A stretch of 64,000 bases of DNA from Craspedostauros australis (taxonomy: Eukaryota; Bacillariophyta; Bacillariophyceae; Mastogloiales; Achnanthaceae), in NCBI GenBank assembly GCA_026770025.1, contig JAMXDE010000042.1:545316-609315 (forward strand). The letters run 5' to 3'. The position numbers and the translations under genes were made by a program. The notes beneath the pieces are model-generated. The model did no database searches. It saw only the letters and a program-made list of their open reading frames with translations, and was not told the origin of the DNA. This document shows, piece after piece, positions 1 through 10,302 of the stretch. Position 1 is the stretch's first letter. Each line of letters begins with the position of its first letter.

Positions 1-1217
1 CAACCGCAGAAGGAGTTGCGGTAGCTGCTGGCCAGATCATCCCAATCTCCCGCCATGGCGTTCCATTCCTGATTCGTTTCCTTTTGCGACTTCATCCTTC
101 GATCGTGCTGCTGCGAGTATTCGTGGAGTGGAAGACAAGTATAGGAGTATCAGACGTGCTTGTGCAAGTGCGCGAGTGTGTTCATGGACATTGGCATGGC
201 ATGGCATGGCATGGAGCATGCGTAGGTATCCACATCCACACAGCACATGGGACGTTGATGTGGGTGTGTGGAGAGCGCAACAGGAAGAGACACGACCACG
301 ATCGTGGCCACACAACACAACACGACACAACACAACACCACGATTCAGACGCAAAGCACGAACAAAGATACGATTCTCGTTGTGACATGAATCGAATGAC
401 TCGATTTGATCCAGTCGACCACATCACTTATGTGACACCGACACGAAGACATCACTGGACGCAGTTAAGGAGTCCCGTACCATGTGCACAATGGGATGGC
501 TCGTCCAACGCATGGAGGCACATGAAATAGTTAGGCGGAAAGCAGCGCGGATGGGTGCGCGCTGAACGTTGAACGAGGTTGGGTGGAGCACGACGCCAAA
601 TCTTCGGCGCAAGTTTTCTCATTCCCCTTGCTCGTTGTCACATCATCTTCTTTTTGGCGGGTGCTGATTGCGGTTGGTCATTGACGACAGTTGATTGGAG
701 TTGTTGCAACGAAATCCCAACGAAGGTTTGCTTGGGAGTTGAGCAGAGTCGAGCGCATAGTAGTACAACCGATTACTATCAGGAGCTATACCAACGTATT
801 CTGCCTGCCAATACCTACTCTGAAGGTCTTGTGGCATTCATCAACGCAAGGGTGGCAAAGTGCAACGCGACCCTCGCAACGGAACGCCGTGGGGCAACAT
901 CCCCGATCCAAGGCAAGCAGAGGATTCTCTCCCACCAACAGTTTGAAGCAGCCTTCGCCTCCACTTTTGCCCTCACAATCCGCCATCCGACCAAACTATT
1001 CTATTGCAACCTGCTCGTGTGACCTACACGTGTGACCTACACGTATAATATTACTCTATACTCCAAGCAACCAGCTGAGCAACCAACTGAGCGCCTCGGA
1101 CGCTCCCACTCTAGCATATCCGCACACAAACAAGACTCTATTCAGGCAACACCAAGCAAGATACTCTGTCTCAAACACGCACACTCGTGCGAGTAATCGT
1201 AGCGTACGCAAACGACA
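1..1217. other. Upstream intergenic region, no supported gene
   Basis: I see no recognisable gene here. A short GGCAT microsatellite (about four units) lies at 193-214 and an ACAAC-rich stretch at 305-345. An open frame at 579-1022 on the + strand resembles no family I know and lacks a convincing start, so I do not call it a gene. The last ~200 bases are presumably the promoter and 5' leader of the DUF4116 gene, but no clear TATA or initiator is visible. Confidence 0.5.
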
Positions 1218-4200
1218 ATGAGCGCCAGAGATCAGCCCCAAGCGGGGCTCTCCCCAAAGGCGAACGACCATGGCGATCGCACGGGCACCCTCGACACAAG
1301 CATGCATGCACGCATCGACATCGATCGCGTTTCGCCAATGAGCACGACGGAAACTATGAGCAACCACAAGGCGGCCAACCAAAACTTCGCGGCGCGCCGC
1401 CAAGAAGGCAAGGGCATGGTCGCGCTGCGGCTCGCGACAAGCAGCCACACGAACGATGCCGACAGCGACAGCTCCGCGTCGGGTCCTGACTTCGTGGAGA
1501 GATTCCGGTTGGATGACACCGCCACCACCGCGGATTGCACTGCCGATACCGATGTCAACACTGCCGATACCGATGTCAACACTGCTGTCAACACTGCTGT
1601 TGACTCGACACTCAATGCCACACTCGATACCACGCTGGATACCACCCTCGATACCACCATCCACTCGGCTTTCTCCCAAGACGACGACGATGATGATGAT
1701 GACGACGACGACGACGATCAGAGCGACAATGACGTCTTCCGAATCACATCTTCGTCCTCCCACGATTGGCAGAGACTGTTGGACGAGGAGAGTGCTTCGT
1801 CTGCCCATTCTCGATTGGGCAATCTTCGCCGTTTCCGTGCTCGCAACGGTCGTGCCGAGAGATCGTCCAGGTACGGTCGTCCAAGTCCCTTCGCCGTCAG
1901 CGATGATGAGGCCAATCACTACGCTGCCACAGACCATACTCATCATCACGGAAGCAGCAGCAACATCAACATCAACGGCAGCAGCGACGATGATGTCGAT
2001 GTCCACGGCATTCACGAAGATCACCATGACAACCCGCATCTCAACGCGCATCAGATCAGCAGGATGCTGGCCGATGCCCACAGCCGCAATACGGGGGTCT
2101 TTGTCAGTTTCTCGGATTCCGAGTTCGAAGAGGAATTTCTTGAGGATGAGATCATAGATGAGATCAACTCCGTCTCGGATTCTTCCTCATCGTCGGTGGC
2201 GTCATCATCTTCTTCCTCTTCTGCGTCATCTTCATCATCATCGTCGTCGTCGTCTTCACCATCGTCGTCATCGTCATCCTCCAGCATCTCATATACCTCC
2301 GATGACACCTTCGACACTGTCAGAACTCCCGTCTACAACGTCCACGCTGACTACGATTATGGCGATCGCATCAGCGGGATCTACGACGATAGTAGCAGCA
2401 GCAGCAGTGAAGAAGATGATGATGATGACGACGACGAAGATGATGAAACCATCCGAAGCTGGTCATTCTTCCAAGCCGATTGGGAAGCCAATTTCGGAGA
2501 GCAGGAGTGGAACGATGATGATGATGATACATCCAGCGTTGGTTCTGCGATGGCTGCATCGTCAAGAATGGACATCATCACCCCGATCCTCTTCACGCCG
2601 GAAACTCATTTCCTCACAAGCGACATCATCACCGACGGCAAAGACGATCACGGCGCCGACAATGCTAACGCTAACGCCAACGGTGATGCCAATAGCAGCA
2701 GCAACGCTCATGCGAACCAGCACCAGCACAAAAAGCCCACCAAACAACCCAGTCGATGCCAGCAGATCTTGCAATGCCTCCAGCAGATCCAGTGTTGGAG
2801 AGAGCATCTCAAGCACCTGCAGAAAGATCAGATCAGGCACGTCAAGCTCACGCGTTTGTCGGTCGACGCCAAGCGCATCTGGAAACGCATCAGCCGCCAA
2901 GAGCGGGATGAGAAAGATTTTGTCCTGGCGGCGTTGCAGAGTCCCAAGCTTCCATCATCCTTCGACACCAACTTCCCCAACGGTTCTGTCTGCCAGGCGC
3001 TTCGCAACGATCGCGACGTCATCCTGGCCTACATCAACCGCCCCGACTTTGCAGAACGGCACGAGGATGTGCGGTTCACCGTTCCACCAAAGCTGCGAGG
3101 CGACAAGGAAGTCATCCTGGCCGCCATCCGCAAGAAGCCGATCATCATTGAGCAAATGTCCACGCCCCTCAGAGACGATGAGGACATTCTTATGGCCACA
3201 GTCGAAAGCATCTGCTCCATGCAGATCAAGCAGCAGCAACAGCAACAGCGACCACAACGGCAAGCCGCATCCGACGATGATACTACTGATGCGGAAGGAG
3301 CGGCTAACCAAAGCGCACCAACGAATCCAGGCAAACTTCCGCCGCCGGAACTTCTCTTCCCTCACTTCCTCCAGAACTTCAGCGATCGAATGCGGCGCAA
3401 TCGCACCTTCATGCATCACGTTCTCTGCACGCCTGGGTACGTGGGAGAGATGAAATTCGTTTCCAAGCAGCTGCGCAATCACCGAGCCTTCGTCCTGAGC
3501 ATCATTGGCAACTATCAACCCATCGAAGCATTCCGGCAGGGAGGTTCCACAGGCGCGGATGCAAGCACACATATTGATACATGTTTAGATACAGGTACAG
3601 GTACAGATGGAAGTAACAGCACAACCAAGGGATCGAACACAGAATCAAGTATCAGCGTATCCGCGGTCACAGATGGATCTGCGGCGCCAGCAGAATCGGC
3701 AACACCAGCAACGCCACAAGCAGCGACCAGTCTGGCACCCATGCCATCGAAGCACCTCACGCCAGTCCTGAAGTATGCTTCGCACCGACTCAAGGATGAC
3801 CAAGGCGTGGTCCTTGCAGCCGTCAAGCGCTGCGGGTTGAATCTGCTGCACGCATCGTACCGATTGCGTCGCAATCGCGACATCGTCCGCGAGGCATGTC
3901 GAAACAACGGCTTCGCCTTCAAGTACTGCCTGCCAGGTCCAACGAAGACAGAGATCCTTGCGGATGATGCGCTGTTGCGGAACTACTGCTTCCGATCAGC
4001 GCCAGCTCAGATGATGCGATGGGTGGCACCCACCCGGCCAAAGTACCTGCATGATACCGAGCTTCTCTGCAAGGCCATCAAGCACGGATTCCGGTGGAAC
4101 GAAGTACCCAGGAAGCTGCAAGACAACATTCAATTCTGCAAGCGCGCACTGCGGCACAATTGCCGCCTCTACCTGCAACTGCCACACCGTCTACAAACCA

Positions 4201-5231
4201 ACTACGAAATAGCATCGACGGCGGTCTGCCAAGAGGAAGTGGACGATGAGGTAGTGCTGGACGCCTTCGATGTTCTGCCAACGCTGCTATCCAATCCGGA
4301 TGTGATGATGCATCTCGCGAAGCACCACGATCTGGACATCATGCCAGAAACGATACAGTTTTCGCCTCCATCCATCACTGGCAACCTGGAGATCATGCTC
4401 CAGGGCGTCCGCCATGATCCGGAATGCTTTGGATTTTGCAGCGAAGCGCTGCAGAAGGACATCCGCATCGTGCGGGAGGCAGTCAGGCATCCCACCTTCG
4501 AGCTCTACCTCGTGCCCATCGAGGTTCAGACCATGTATCCAGACATCGTCGTCCAAGCCATCCAGAACTGCCCCATTTCGGATCTGTGGGATCTGTTCGA
4601 TTCGGTCCATGCGACCATCTGGTGGTCCTCGCTGGAAGCCGTGAAGGCCTGGATGTGCCGAGGAGGTGGATGGGTGCACGACGATTTCAACCCCGAATTC
4701 CAGACCAACCCCGATCTCCTGGCCGCTCTCGCCAAATCCCCCAACTGGATGGACTTTGAATACATGGCCAGCGAAGAGCAAACGAGCGACAAGAAGTTCA
4801 TGCTGAAGATGGTGGAATCCCGAGGCGAGCTGGTTCGTTTCGCCTCCGGCAACTTGCGCAATGATATGGACGTGGTCGTCATGGCACTGGGCCATCGTCC
4901 AGATCCCAAGCCCATGGTGATGACGGACCTCGAATGCAGAGGCATCGAGTTCATCGTCCGGTTGAGCAGTCACATCCAATCCATCCTGCAGCTCGACCAC
5001 GTCTTCGTCGGCCAATTCCTCTGCGGGGTCCACAAGCACGGAGCGATCGGAAGCGAGGGGAACACAGGCAGCACGACGTCGTCACCGTGCCAACTGCCAA
5101 TGCTCAACCACGGCTTCGAAACATCCTTGGAGTGGACGCGCATGATCGCGACGTACCTGGACGTGCCATCTGGCAAACGGCTGGAACGGTACCACCAAGC
5201 AGCCAAAGAGTTGCAACGCTGGGGGTACTGA
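1218..5231 (+). CDS. DUF4116-repeat protein with acidic and poly-Ser N-terminal half
   Basis: A single open frame of 1337 residues from the ATG at 1218 to TGA. The first ~500 residues are low complexity: Asp runs near residues 155-170 and 400-415, a long Ser run near 325-355, and Asn/Ala/His-rich linkers. The C-terminal two thirds carry degenerate repeats of the DUF4116 type, with the pattern L-(K/R)-x-D-x-x-V-(V/I)-x-x-A-(V/I). The clearest are near residues 590-660, 840-900, 1060-1110 and 1200-1225, for example KYASHRLKDDQGVVLAAVKR. DUF4116 has no known biochemical function; in other protists it occurs as long arrays, presumably helical. No signal peptide or membrane segment is visible. Trinucleotide (GAY, TCN) repeats at the DNA level explain the acidic and Ser runs and probably vary in length between strains. 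Function unknown. Confidence 0.85.
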   Translation: MSARDQPQAGLSPKANDHGDRTGTLDTSMHARIDIDRVSPMSTTETMSNHKAANQNFAARRQEGKGMVALRLATSSHTNDADSDSSASGPDFVERFRLDDTATTADCTADTDVNTADTDVNTAVNTAVDSTLNATLDTTLDTTLDTTIHSAFSQDDDDDDDDDDDDDQSDNDVFRITSSSSHDWQRLLDEESASSAHSRLGNLRRFRARNGRAERSSRYGRPSPFAVSDDEANHYAATDHTHHHGSSSNININGSSDDDVDVHGIHEDHHDNPHLNAHQISRMLADAHSRNTGVFVSFSDSEFEEEFLEDEIIDEINSVSDSSSSSVASSSSSSSASSSSSSSSSSSPSSSSSSSSISYTSDDTFDTVRTPVYNVHADYDYGDRISGIYDDSSSSSSEEDDDDDDDEDDETIRSWSFFQADWEANFGEQEWNDDDDDTSSVGSAMAASSRMDIITPILFTPETHFLTSDIITDGKDDHGADNANANANGDANSSSNAHANQHQHKKPTKQPSRCQQILQCLQQIQCWREHLKHLQKDQIRHVKLTRLSVDAKRIWKRISRQERDEKDFVLAALQSPKLPSSFDTNFPNGSVCQALRNDRDVILAYINRPDFAERHEDVRFTVPPKLRGDKEVILAAIRKKPIIIEQMSTPLRDDEDILMATVESICSMQIKQQQQQQRPQRQAASDDDTTDAEGAANQSAPTNPGKLPPPELLFPHFLQNFSDRMRRNRTFMHHVLCTPGYVGEMKFVSKQLRNHRAFVLSIIGNYQPIEAFRQGGSTGADASTHIDTCLDTGTGTDGSNSTTKGSNTESSISVSAVTDGSAAPAESATPATPQAATSLAPMPSKHLTPVLKYASHRLKDDQGVVLAAVKRCGLNLLHASYRLRRNRDIVREACRNNGFAFKYCLPGPTKTEILADDALLRNYCFRSAPAQMMRWVAPTRPKYLHDTELLCKAIKHGFRWNEVPRKLQDNIQFCKRALRHNCRLYLQLPHRLQTNYEIASTAVCQEEVDDEVVLDAFDVLPTLLSNPDVMMHLAKHHDLDIMPETIQFSPPSITGNLEIMLQGVRHDPECFGFCSEALQKDIRIVREAVRHPTFELYLVPIEVQTMYPDIVVQAIQNCPISDLWDLFDSVHATIWWSSLEAVKAWMCRGGGWVHDDFNPEFQTNPDLLAALAKSPNWMDFEYMASEEQTSDKKFMLKMVESRGELVRFASGNLRNDMDVVVMALGHRPDPKPMVMTDLECRGIEFIVRLSSHIQSILQLDHVFVGQFLCGVHKHGAIGSEGNTGSTTSSPCQLPMLNHGFETSLEWTRMIATYLDVPSGKRLERYHQAAKELQRWGY

Positions 5232-6350
5232 TTGGCGTAATTGCGCGGGTGCCCAAGTGCGTGCACGTGCGGATGTGTGTGTGTGTGTGTGTATGTCCAG
5301 TCAACATTGGTATAGTCCAGTAGAATACCAACCTTAAGATTAATGTGCACACCTTAGCAGATTATTATGACATGGGGCATGATACATATCACACATGCGA
5401 TGCTGATGATGGCAAGGGCATCCACGGGACCGGGATAGATCTGCAGCTGCTTGCGTTGTGCTTCGGCACAGTCGAAAAGGAAAGATGATGTTATTGGGAG
5501 TTGCGGTAATACGTTATTTATTATGTTTATACATGGCTTGTCGCATGCCGTCGCTATATCTATTGAATGTGTTCCGTTTACGTTAAATAAGCGTTATTAT
5601 GCCAAGATTCAAGTGATTGTTCGTGAATGGAAGTCATGTTTCGGAACCACCACGATGCCTGTGGAGACGAATTCAGACCGTGACATGTTGGTGGCTGGGG
5701 TGACATCCTCTCTCGAATGTGGAGAGGATTGGAGACTTCTCCTCTCTCACAACATCCAGCGCATTTGAAGTTGGTTGGAATGACGAGAACGAGGAGGGTG
5801 GAGAGAGGGTTGCTGGTGCTCATGCAACGAGCGTGTTTGTCAATGGATCCGTAATGATTCCTACGAGATGAAATTTCAGCGGAGATGGATATTGATCTTC
5901 GCGGTATGCACGCGTATAGTACTCGCACGGTATGACTACAAAGGCACTCTCAGCTCCCTCCAAGGTGGATGTGCCAGCCGCTGGGATGCAAGTAAACCCC
6001 AGAATTCTCTTGGCCGGCTCCACGAGTATCCATGCGTACCAAACAGCTCCAACGAAGATCGCACCGTGATGTTCCCTGCAGTAGATCGTACTCTACGTAT
6101 CCGCGGTGCTGTCGATCATCATGTACGAGTACCACGCGATGATGCAGCATGGCTATCGTGAGGGATGACCAAGGTCCAGACCACCAAATGAAATCTCTCG
6201 TGCATCCCACTCGCAGGCACGATACCATACATTCTGAAGAGCCCCATCTTCCTCCTGGTTCAACCACACGAGCATCTCGCAATTCAAGTTCAACCAAGTC
6301 AAGGCACAGCAACTCTGCTCCAGGAGACATTATTGAAACACCAAGCAACG
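5232..6350. other. Intergenic region
   Basis: This contains a (GT)n microsatellite at about 5275-5293 just after the DUF4116 stop. No recognisable gene is present. Open frames at 5868-6161 (+) and 5950-6507 (-) show no family resemblance. The former begins with a hydrophobic stretch and could be an unrecognised upstream exon of the following gene, but no splice junction joins them convincingly. The motif GTACGAGTACC occurs at 6123-6133. Confidence 0.4.
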
Positions 6351-7484
6351 ATGAAGATGAAAGTGGAGGAAGACTTCGAACACACCAAGTACGATGCCTT
6401 CGATACTCTCTCCAGAGTCTCAAGCACCTCAGGTACGGGCACGCAATCTCATCACCGACTGTACAATTCCCGGTTCCAGCCGGGGGACCAGATCTGCCAC
6501 CGATCATCAGCCGAGCACGGCTTTCCGTTCGATCATCACGTGGTAGTCGTCAAGGTGGAGGGAGTGGATTCCAACGATCGCAATTGCCCATACGACAAAA
6601 AGGTCGATGACGCCGAGGTGGCGTATCATGTCATGGAACTCAGCACCTACCATAAGCAGTACTGCAACGGTCGTCAAAGCAAGAGCCATGGCGACAATGG
6701 TCGTGACGACGATGGAAGCAGTTTCCTTCAGGATGCGCAGATGACGATGGCCATTCTTGCGAATTTCATCGCCCCACCCAAGCTCGCCGGAATGATAATC
6801 ACGGTGAACAAGTACAAGGGAGAAGACTTGGCGAACTACTCGAAGCCAACGCACAGGATTCCTGACATGAGAGCTGCGATTCGGTCGCGCAGCACCATCT
6901 CTGGGTTCGAATGGTCGGACCCCGCAATGGCCATTCGCCGTGCCCACTTCCTCCTGTACCTCAGCAAAGATCTGGAGACAGTTGCGCGTGGATTCTGTGT
7001 GTGCAACAGTGAAGCCATGGCAACGTGGTGCGCCACAGGAGTCTGGCACAGCCAGCAGATCAACAGCTTCACTCGCAACGTACGAGTATTGTTGCGCCAG
7101 GTGGCAGCAGTCAATTTCTGCTTGATCTGGTTACCACATCGCGTTGACTTCGCATGTTCTTTTTTGTACGGAAATGCGGGAACGATGCTCACATTAACCT
7201 TGCTGGAGTTTGTCATCCTTGAAGTCTATTTGCGTATTAATGCCGCGCTAGGCGTTGCTGGCGCATGCGCCATGGGGATCATGATCTGCATGCAGAAACG
7301 GTGGGCAAAGACAACGGAGACGTTGAATGTGGAATTCCACGCTCACGAACGCAAGCGGCTTGGTGAAGAGATTTGCTACCGCGTGCCTCCCAACGCACGA
7401 GGAGTCAAGGACAAATCCGACAGCGGTACGGACTCCCCCGATCATGCCTTCCATGTGGATCTTCCCAAGTGCCGACTGCTCTGA
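6351..7484 (+). CDS. LRAT-like (NlpC/P60 superfamily) protein with Ser in place of the catalytic Cys
   Basis: 377 residues from the first ATG at 6351; the frame is open slightly further upstream but without an ATG. Residues ~40-70 hold FQPGDQICHR, then FDHHVVVVKVEG, matching the LRAT-type opening: a G-D-x-I strand followed by the catalytic His strand. Residues ~205-235 hold NSEAMATWCATG followed by SQQ. This aligns with the family NC box N-C-E-H-F-x-x-W-C-x-T-G, but the nucleophilic Cys is Ser (codon AGT). Two hydrophobic segments near residues 260-320 suggest membrane anchoring, as in LRAT and HRASLS acyltransferases. In that family the fold transfers acyl groups through a Cys thioester, so this copy is either inactive or an atypical Ser variant. 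The family call is from motifs and spacing alone, and substrate is unknown. An unrecognised 5' exon is possible. Confidence 0.6.
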   Translation: MKMKVEEDFEHTKYDAFDTLSRVSSTSGTGTQSHHRLYNSRFQPGDQICHRSSAEHGFPFDHHVVVVKVEGVDSNDRNCPYDKKVDDAEVAYHVMELSTYHKQYCNGRQSKSHGDNGRDDDGSSFLQDAQMTMAILANFIAPPKLAGMIITVNKYKGEDLANYSKPTHRIPDMRAAIRSRSTISGFEWSDPAMAIRRAHFLLYLSKDLETVARGFCVCNSEAMATWCATGVWHSQQINSFTRNVRVLLRQVAAVNFCLIWLPHRVDFACSFLYGNAGTMLTLTLLEFVILEVYLRINAALGVAGACAMGIMICMQKRWAKTTETLNVEFHAHERKRLGEEICYRVPPNARGVKDKSDSGTDSPDHAFHVDLPKCRLL

Positions 7485-8130
7485 GGGCGCTGTTACGACT
7501 ACATGTCCAGTATGCAGTGTGCACAATAATCATTGTTCGGTTCTGCTTCTCTCAGCATTGTTTTCAGCATGCTGTAAATACGAACGCACGGTATGCACGA
7601 ATATTAATGGTACAAGCAATAGTACAAGCAATATTACGAGTAGGTATGGTTAGGTATGGTAAAGCATGGTGTATTAGTATCTCGTATTCTATGATATAAT
7701 ACTGCTCTGGTAGGGTCGCAAGTGTTCCATCTCTCTTGTTTGTCTCTCTAGATTCGTCGCTCGATGATGGCGTAGACTGTTCCTGTTGAAACATGACCCA
7801 GACGGGAACTGTAGAAAGATACGGACGCTTGGTGGTTGGCGGTGGTTGGTTGTGGTGGGGTGTTCTTGACACCTCTGTTGGCGTGTTGCCACCAAAGCCT
7901 GACAAAGCACACAAGTTCGCACAGAGGGAGGAGTAGCCGCAATTGCCTACCTAGGTTGTATACTTACGCGTCATAGATCGTAGTAGTAGTCTACTATTAC
8001 ACTCTGTTCAAAGGCTACACTGGCAGTCGCACACACCTATAATACGATCTACTCGTGCAATAACAAGCACGGTGTTGTGAATCTGCATAGTAATAGAAGT
8101 GCATACTCTACTCTATCTTTCATCACACCT
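7485..8130. other. Intergenic region
   Basis: No supportable gene. Several short AT-rich blocks and TAGTA repeats (about 7980-8000) occur; this should include the 3' end of the LRAT-like gene and the promoter of the Tim17-like gene. Confidence 0.4.
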
Positions 8131-8230
8131 AACGAAGGTACCTAACGAAGGCACCAACGAAGGCACCAACGAAGGCACCAACGAAGGCACCAACGAAGGC
8201 ACCAACGAAGGCACCAACGAAGGCACCAAC
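8131..8230. repeat. 12-bp tandem repeat directly upstream of the Tim17-like start
   Basis: About eight units of AACGAAGGCACC. The first unit is AACGAAGGTACCT (13 bases); the rest are nearly perfect. The array ends one base before the ATG at 8232. The unit length is a multiple of three and the array is open in the gene's frame as Lys-Ala-Pro-Thr repeats back to a TAA at 8130, but there is no ATG in it, so it lies in the 5' leader. Confidence 0.9.
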
Positions 8231-8231
8231 G

Positions 8232-9605
8232 ATGACCATGATGGGAAGAATGCGGCAGGCATCATCCGAAAGACCAGGCTCTCGCATGACATCAAGAGAC
8301 AGAAGACCGGGAGGATTGTTGGGAGGCATGCTCGCCATCCTGCTGATGCTCTCCACGCATGGCATCATGACGATACCGGTGTGCGAAGCCCGATCGGCGT
8401 CGCTTGCGTCCTCCACGACGGCCCCCGTGCTCGGGTTGACACGGACGCGCGCATCGGAAGAGTTGCAACGGCAGCTGCAGTGGGGTTCCGGCGGGTCATC
8501 TTCCCGAGGATGGCAACAGACAGGACATCAGCGAGGACGCAGAAGATTCACTTCGTCGGCTGCTTCGTCGCGGTACGGCGTCGGCAACGCAGCGCCGGAA
8601 GTCCTTCTGGTGGCGCGCAAGTCAAAGAAGCCTGCTGCGAGCGATGGCAAGGTCGCCAAACGAAAGAGGGCTGTGCCGACTGCTGCCACCGACCCCGATT
8701 CCGACGAAGAGGAGGTCGACTTTTCCAATCTCGGTCCCATCAGTCGCACTGTGTACAGAGTTGCGAACGTGGGCTTCACCATTATTTTCGAATACGCCAC
8801 GGGATTCCTCATGGCGTACACGCTCGGCACCATCGTCGGTTTGCCCGGGCTCATCTTCAATCCAACGGCGGGGCCGTCCACAGCCGCAGCGTCCATGTCC
8901 AACCGCTTCATCCAGGAATCCACCTCCCGGTTCAAGCGGATGAACGGCAGGTCCTTCCGATGGGCCAAGAGCTGGGGCAGCGTCAGCGCCGTCTTTGGTG
9001 GATCGGAAGCCGTCGTCGTCATGTTCCGCAGTCCGCAACAGCAGGACAACGACGCCTGGAACTCCATCTTCTCAAGCGCGCTCGCAGGTGCCTGGTTTGC
9101 CAGGAAGGGTGAGTCATCGGTTGGATTCACATTGCATCCAGCGGCGCGGGGGAGTTTGTGTCTGTGTATGTGTGTGGAAGGTGTCGGCATTTGCATTGGA
9201 TTGGAGGAGTCAGATGTTTGGGCTGCCAACAGAAAACTTCTCGTCGTTGATGAACTATCGTTTGATGATCCTTTGACTATTGTTTGTGCATACCGTTGCA
9301 TTCGCCGTCGTTCCCACATTACTCCGGTTGCGTATGTTGTTGTCCATGCTCACATTTGCAATTCTTTCGCGTTCCTTGTATTGCATTGCATTGAATGTAT
9401 GCGCGAATGACGACGAAACATGACGGCGCAATCCGAATGCAATCGTAACACAATCGCCACAGAGGGACCACAAGGCATGTTGAAAGGAGCGGTGACGTAT
9501 GGGGGGCTCTTCTTCCTCATTTCCTACTTGAACACGGGAGGAAAGCGTTCCAACCTGCTGGAATACGAAGAACGGGAAGTTCCAGCAACAGGCAACATCA
9601 AGTGA
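8232..9605 (+). CDS. Tim17/Tim22/Tim23-family protein with N-terminal targeting extension (two exons)
   Basis: Exon 1 is 8232-9108 and exon 2 is 9463-9605. The 354-bp intron has a GTGAGT donor and a CACAG acceptor; splicing splits a Glu codon and gives 339 residues. The C-terminal ~170 residues match the PRAT/Tim17 fold: a helix near YATGFLMAYTLGTIVGLPG, then GSVSAVFGGSEAVVVMFR, D-x-W-N, a small-residue helix, K-E-G-P-Q-G and a last helix GAVTYGGLFFLISYL. The family forms membrane import channels of mitochondria and plastids. The N-terminus has a basic region, then a hydrophobic stretch around LLGGMLAILLML and a Ser/Thr/Arg-rich segment. That layout resembles a signal plus transit peptide for a complex plastid, though a mitochondrial fate is not excluded. 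An internal ATG at 8286 would shorten the basic region and could be the real start. Confidence 0.75.
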
Positions 9606-10286
9606 GCATTATGCAGAATGCAATGCGTAGTGCGCGGAATGGAGTGGAAGAGAGTGAGGTGGTAGTGCAGGCAACGCCAAGGATGAGTGGACCCCAGAGT
9701 GCCAATTGTCAAATGCAGGAGAGCCGCCAATTCCGTGGTCGGAGGCATCTCTGTGTTACAACCACGGAAAGAAGACGCCAAAGATGACACTCTGCTTGTG
9801 TGTACGAGTGCTGGGGGGCGACGCCCAATTTGGAACGCGAGCATGATAGAACGTGCAGTTCTTCTACTTTCGCGACCATGCCGTCGGTGGTGTGATCCGC
9901 ATGACACTCGTAGCACGAGATTGTGGAGGAAACGGATGGTTTGCCAAACAGGAACGGCAGCATGCACACAGATACACACACAGAGGCCATGCGCTGCCAT
10001 TGCTACCAGAGTACATAGTAGAGTACTCTATTGTTGATTGATTCATCATGAAGATGCTGATCACGGTGTTCTACTGCTCTACGAGTAGAGAGTATGAGTG
10101 CGCTTGGGGCTGCATTTGTCTTGTGAGAGGCGAGGGCTGCTGGAATGTTGCGCTGCCAGCATACTCATAGCCTGTATCGCTGAGAGCACTGTGCCATCAA
10201 TCGTTTATCCGTTCATGTGTGCATGCATTTGTGGATGGGCGTGTACTCTACTCTACTCCACTCCACTCCACTCCATGCGCACATGT
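9606..10286. other. Intergenic region
   Basis: No supported gene. A CTCTA/CTCCA pentamer microsatellite lies at about 10243-10275, just before the LINE insertion. A GAGTACTC palindrome occurs at 10020-10027. Confidence 0.4.
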
Positions 10287-10302
10287 ACGCGCACGTGTAT
10301 GT
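10287..10302. repeat. Left target-site duplication of the LINE
   Basis: ACGCGCACGTGTATGT, identical over 16 bases to 11859-11874. The two copies flank the RNase H-bearing insertion exactly. Confidence 0.9.

Noticed and set aside
579-1022. 147-codon plus-strand frame near the left edge
   Set aside because: No recognisable domain and no start support.
1056-2081. 341-codon open frame on the minus strand
   Set aside because: Antisense shadow of the GAY/TCN repeats of the DUF4116 gene; no family motifs.
8131-8230. Possible CRISPR-like array
   Set aside because: Units are directly adjacent without spacers; it is a simple minisatellite in a eukaryote.
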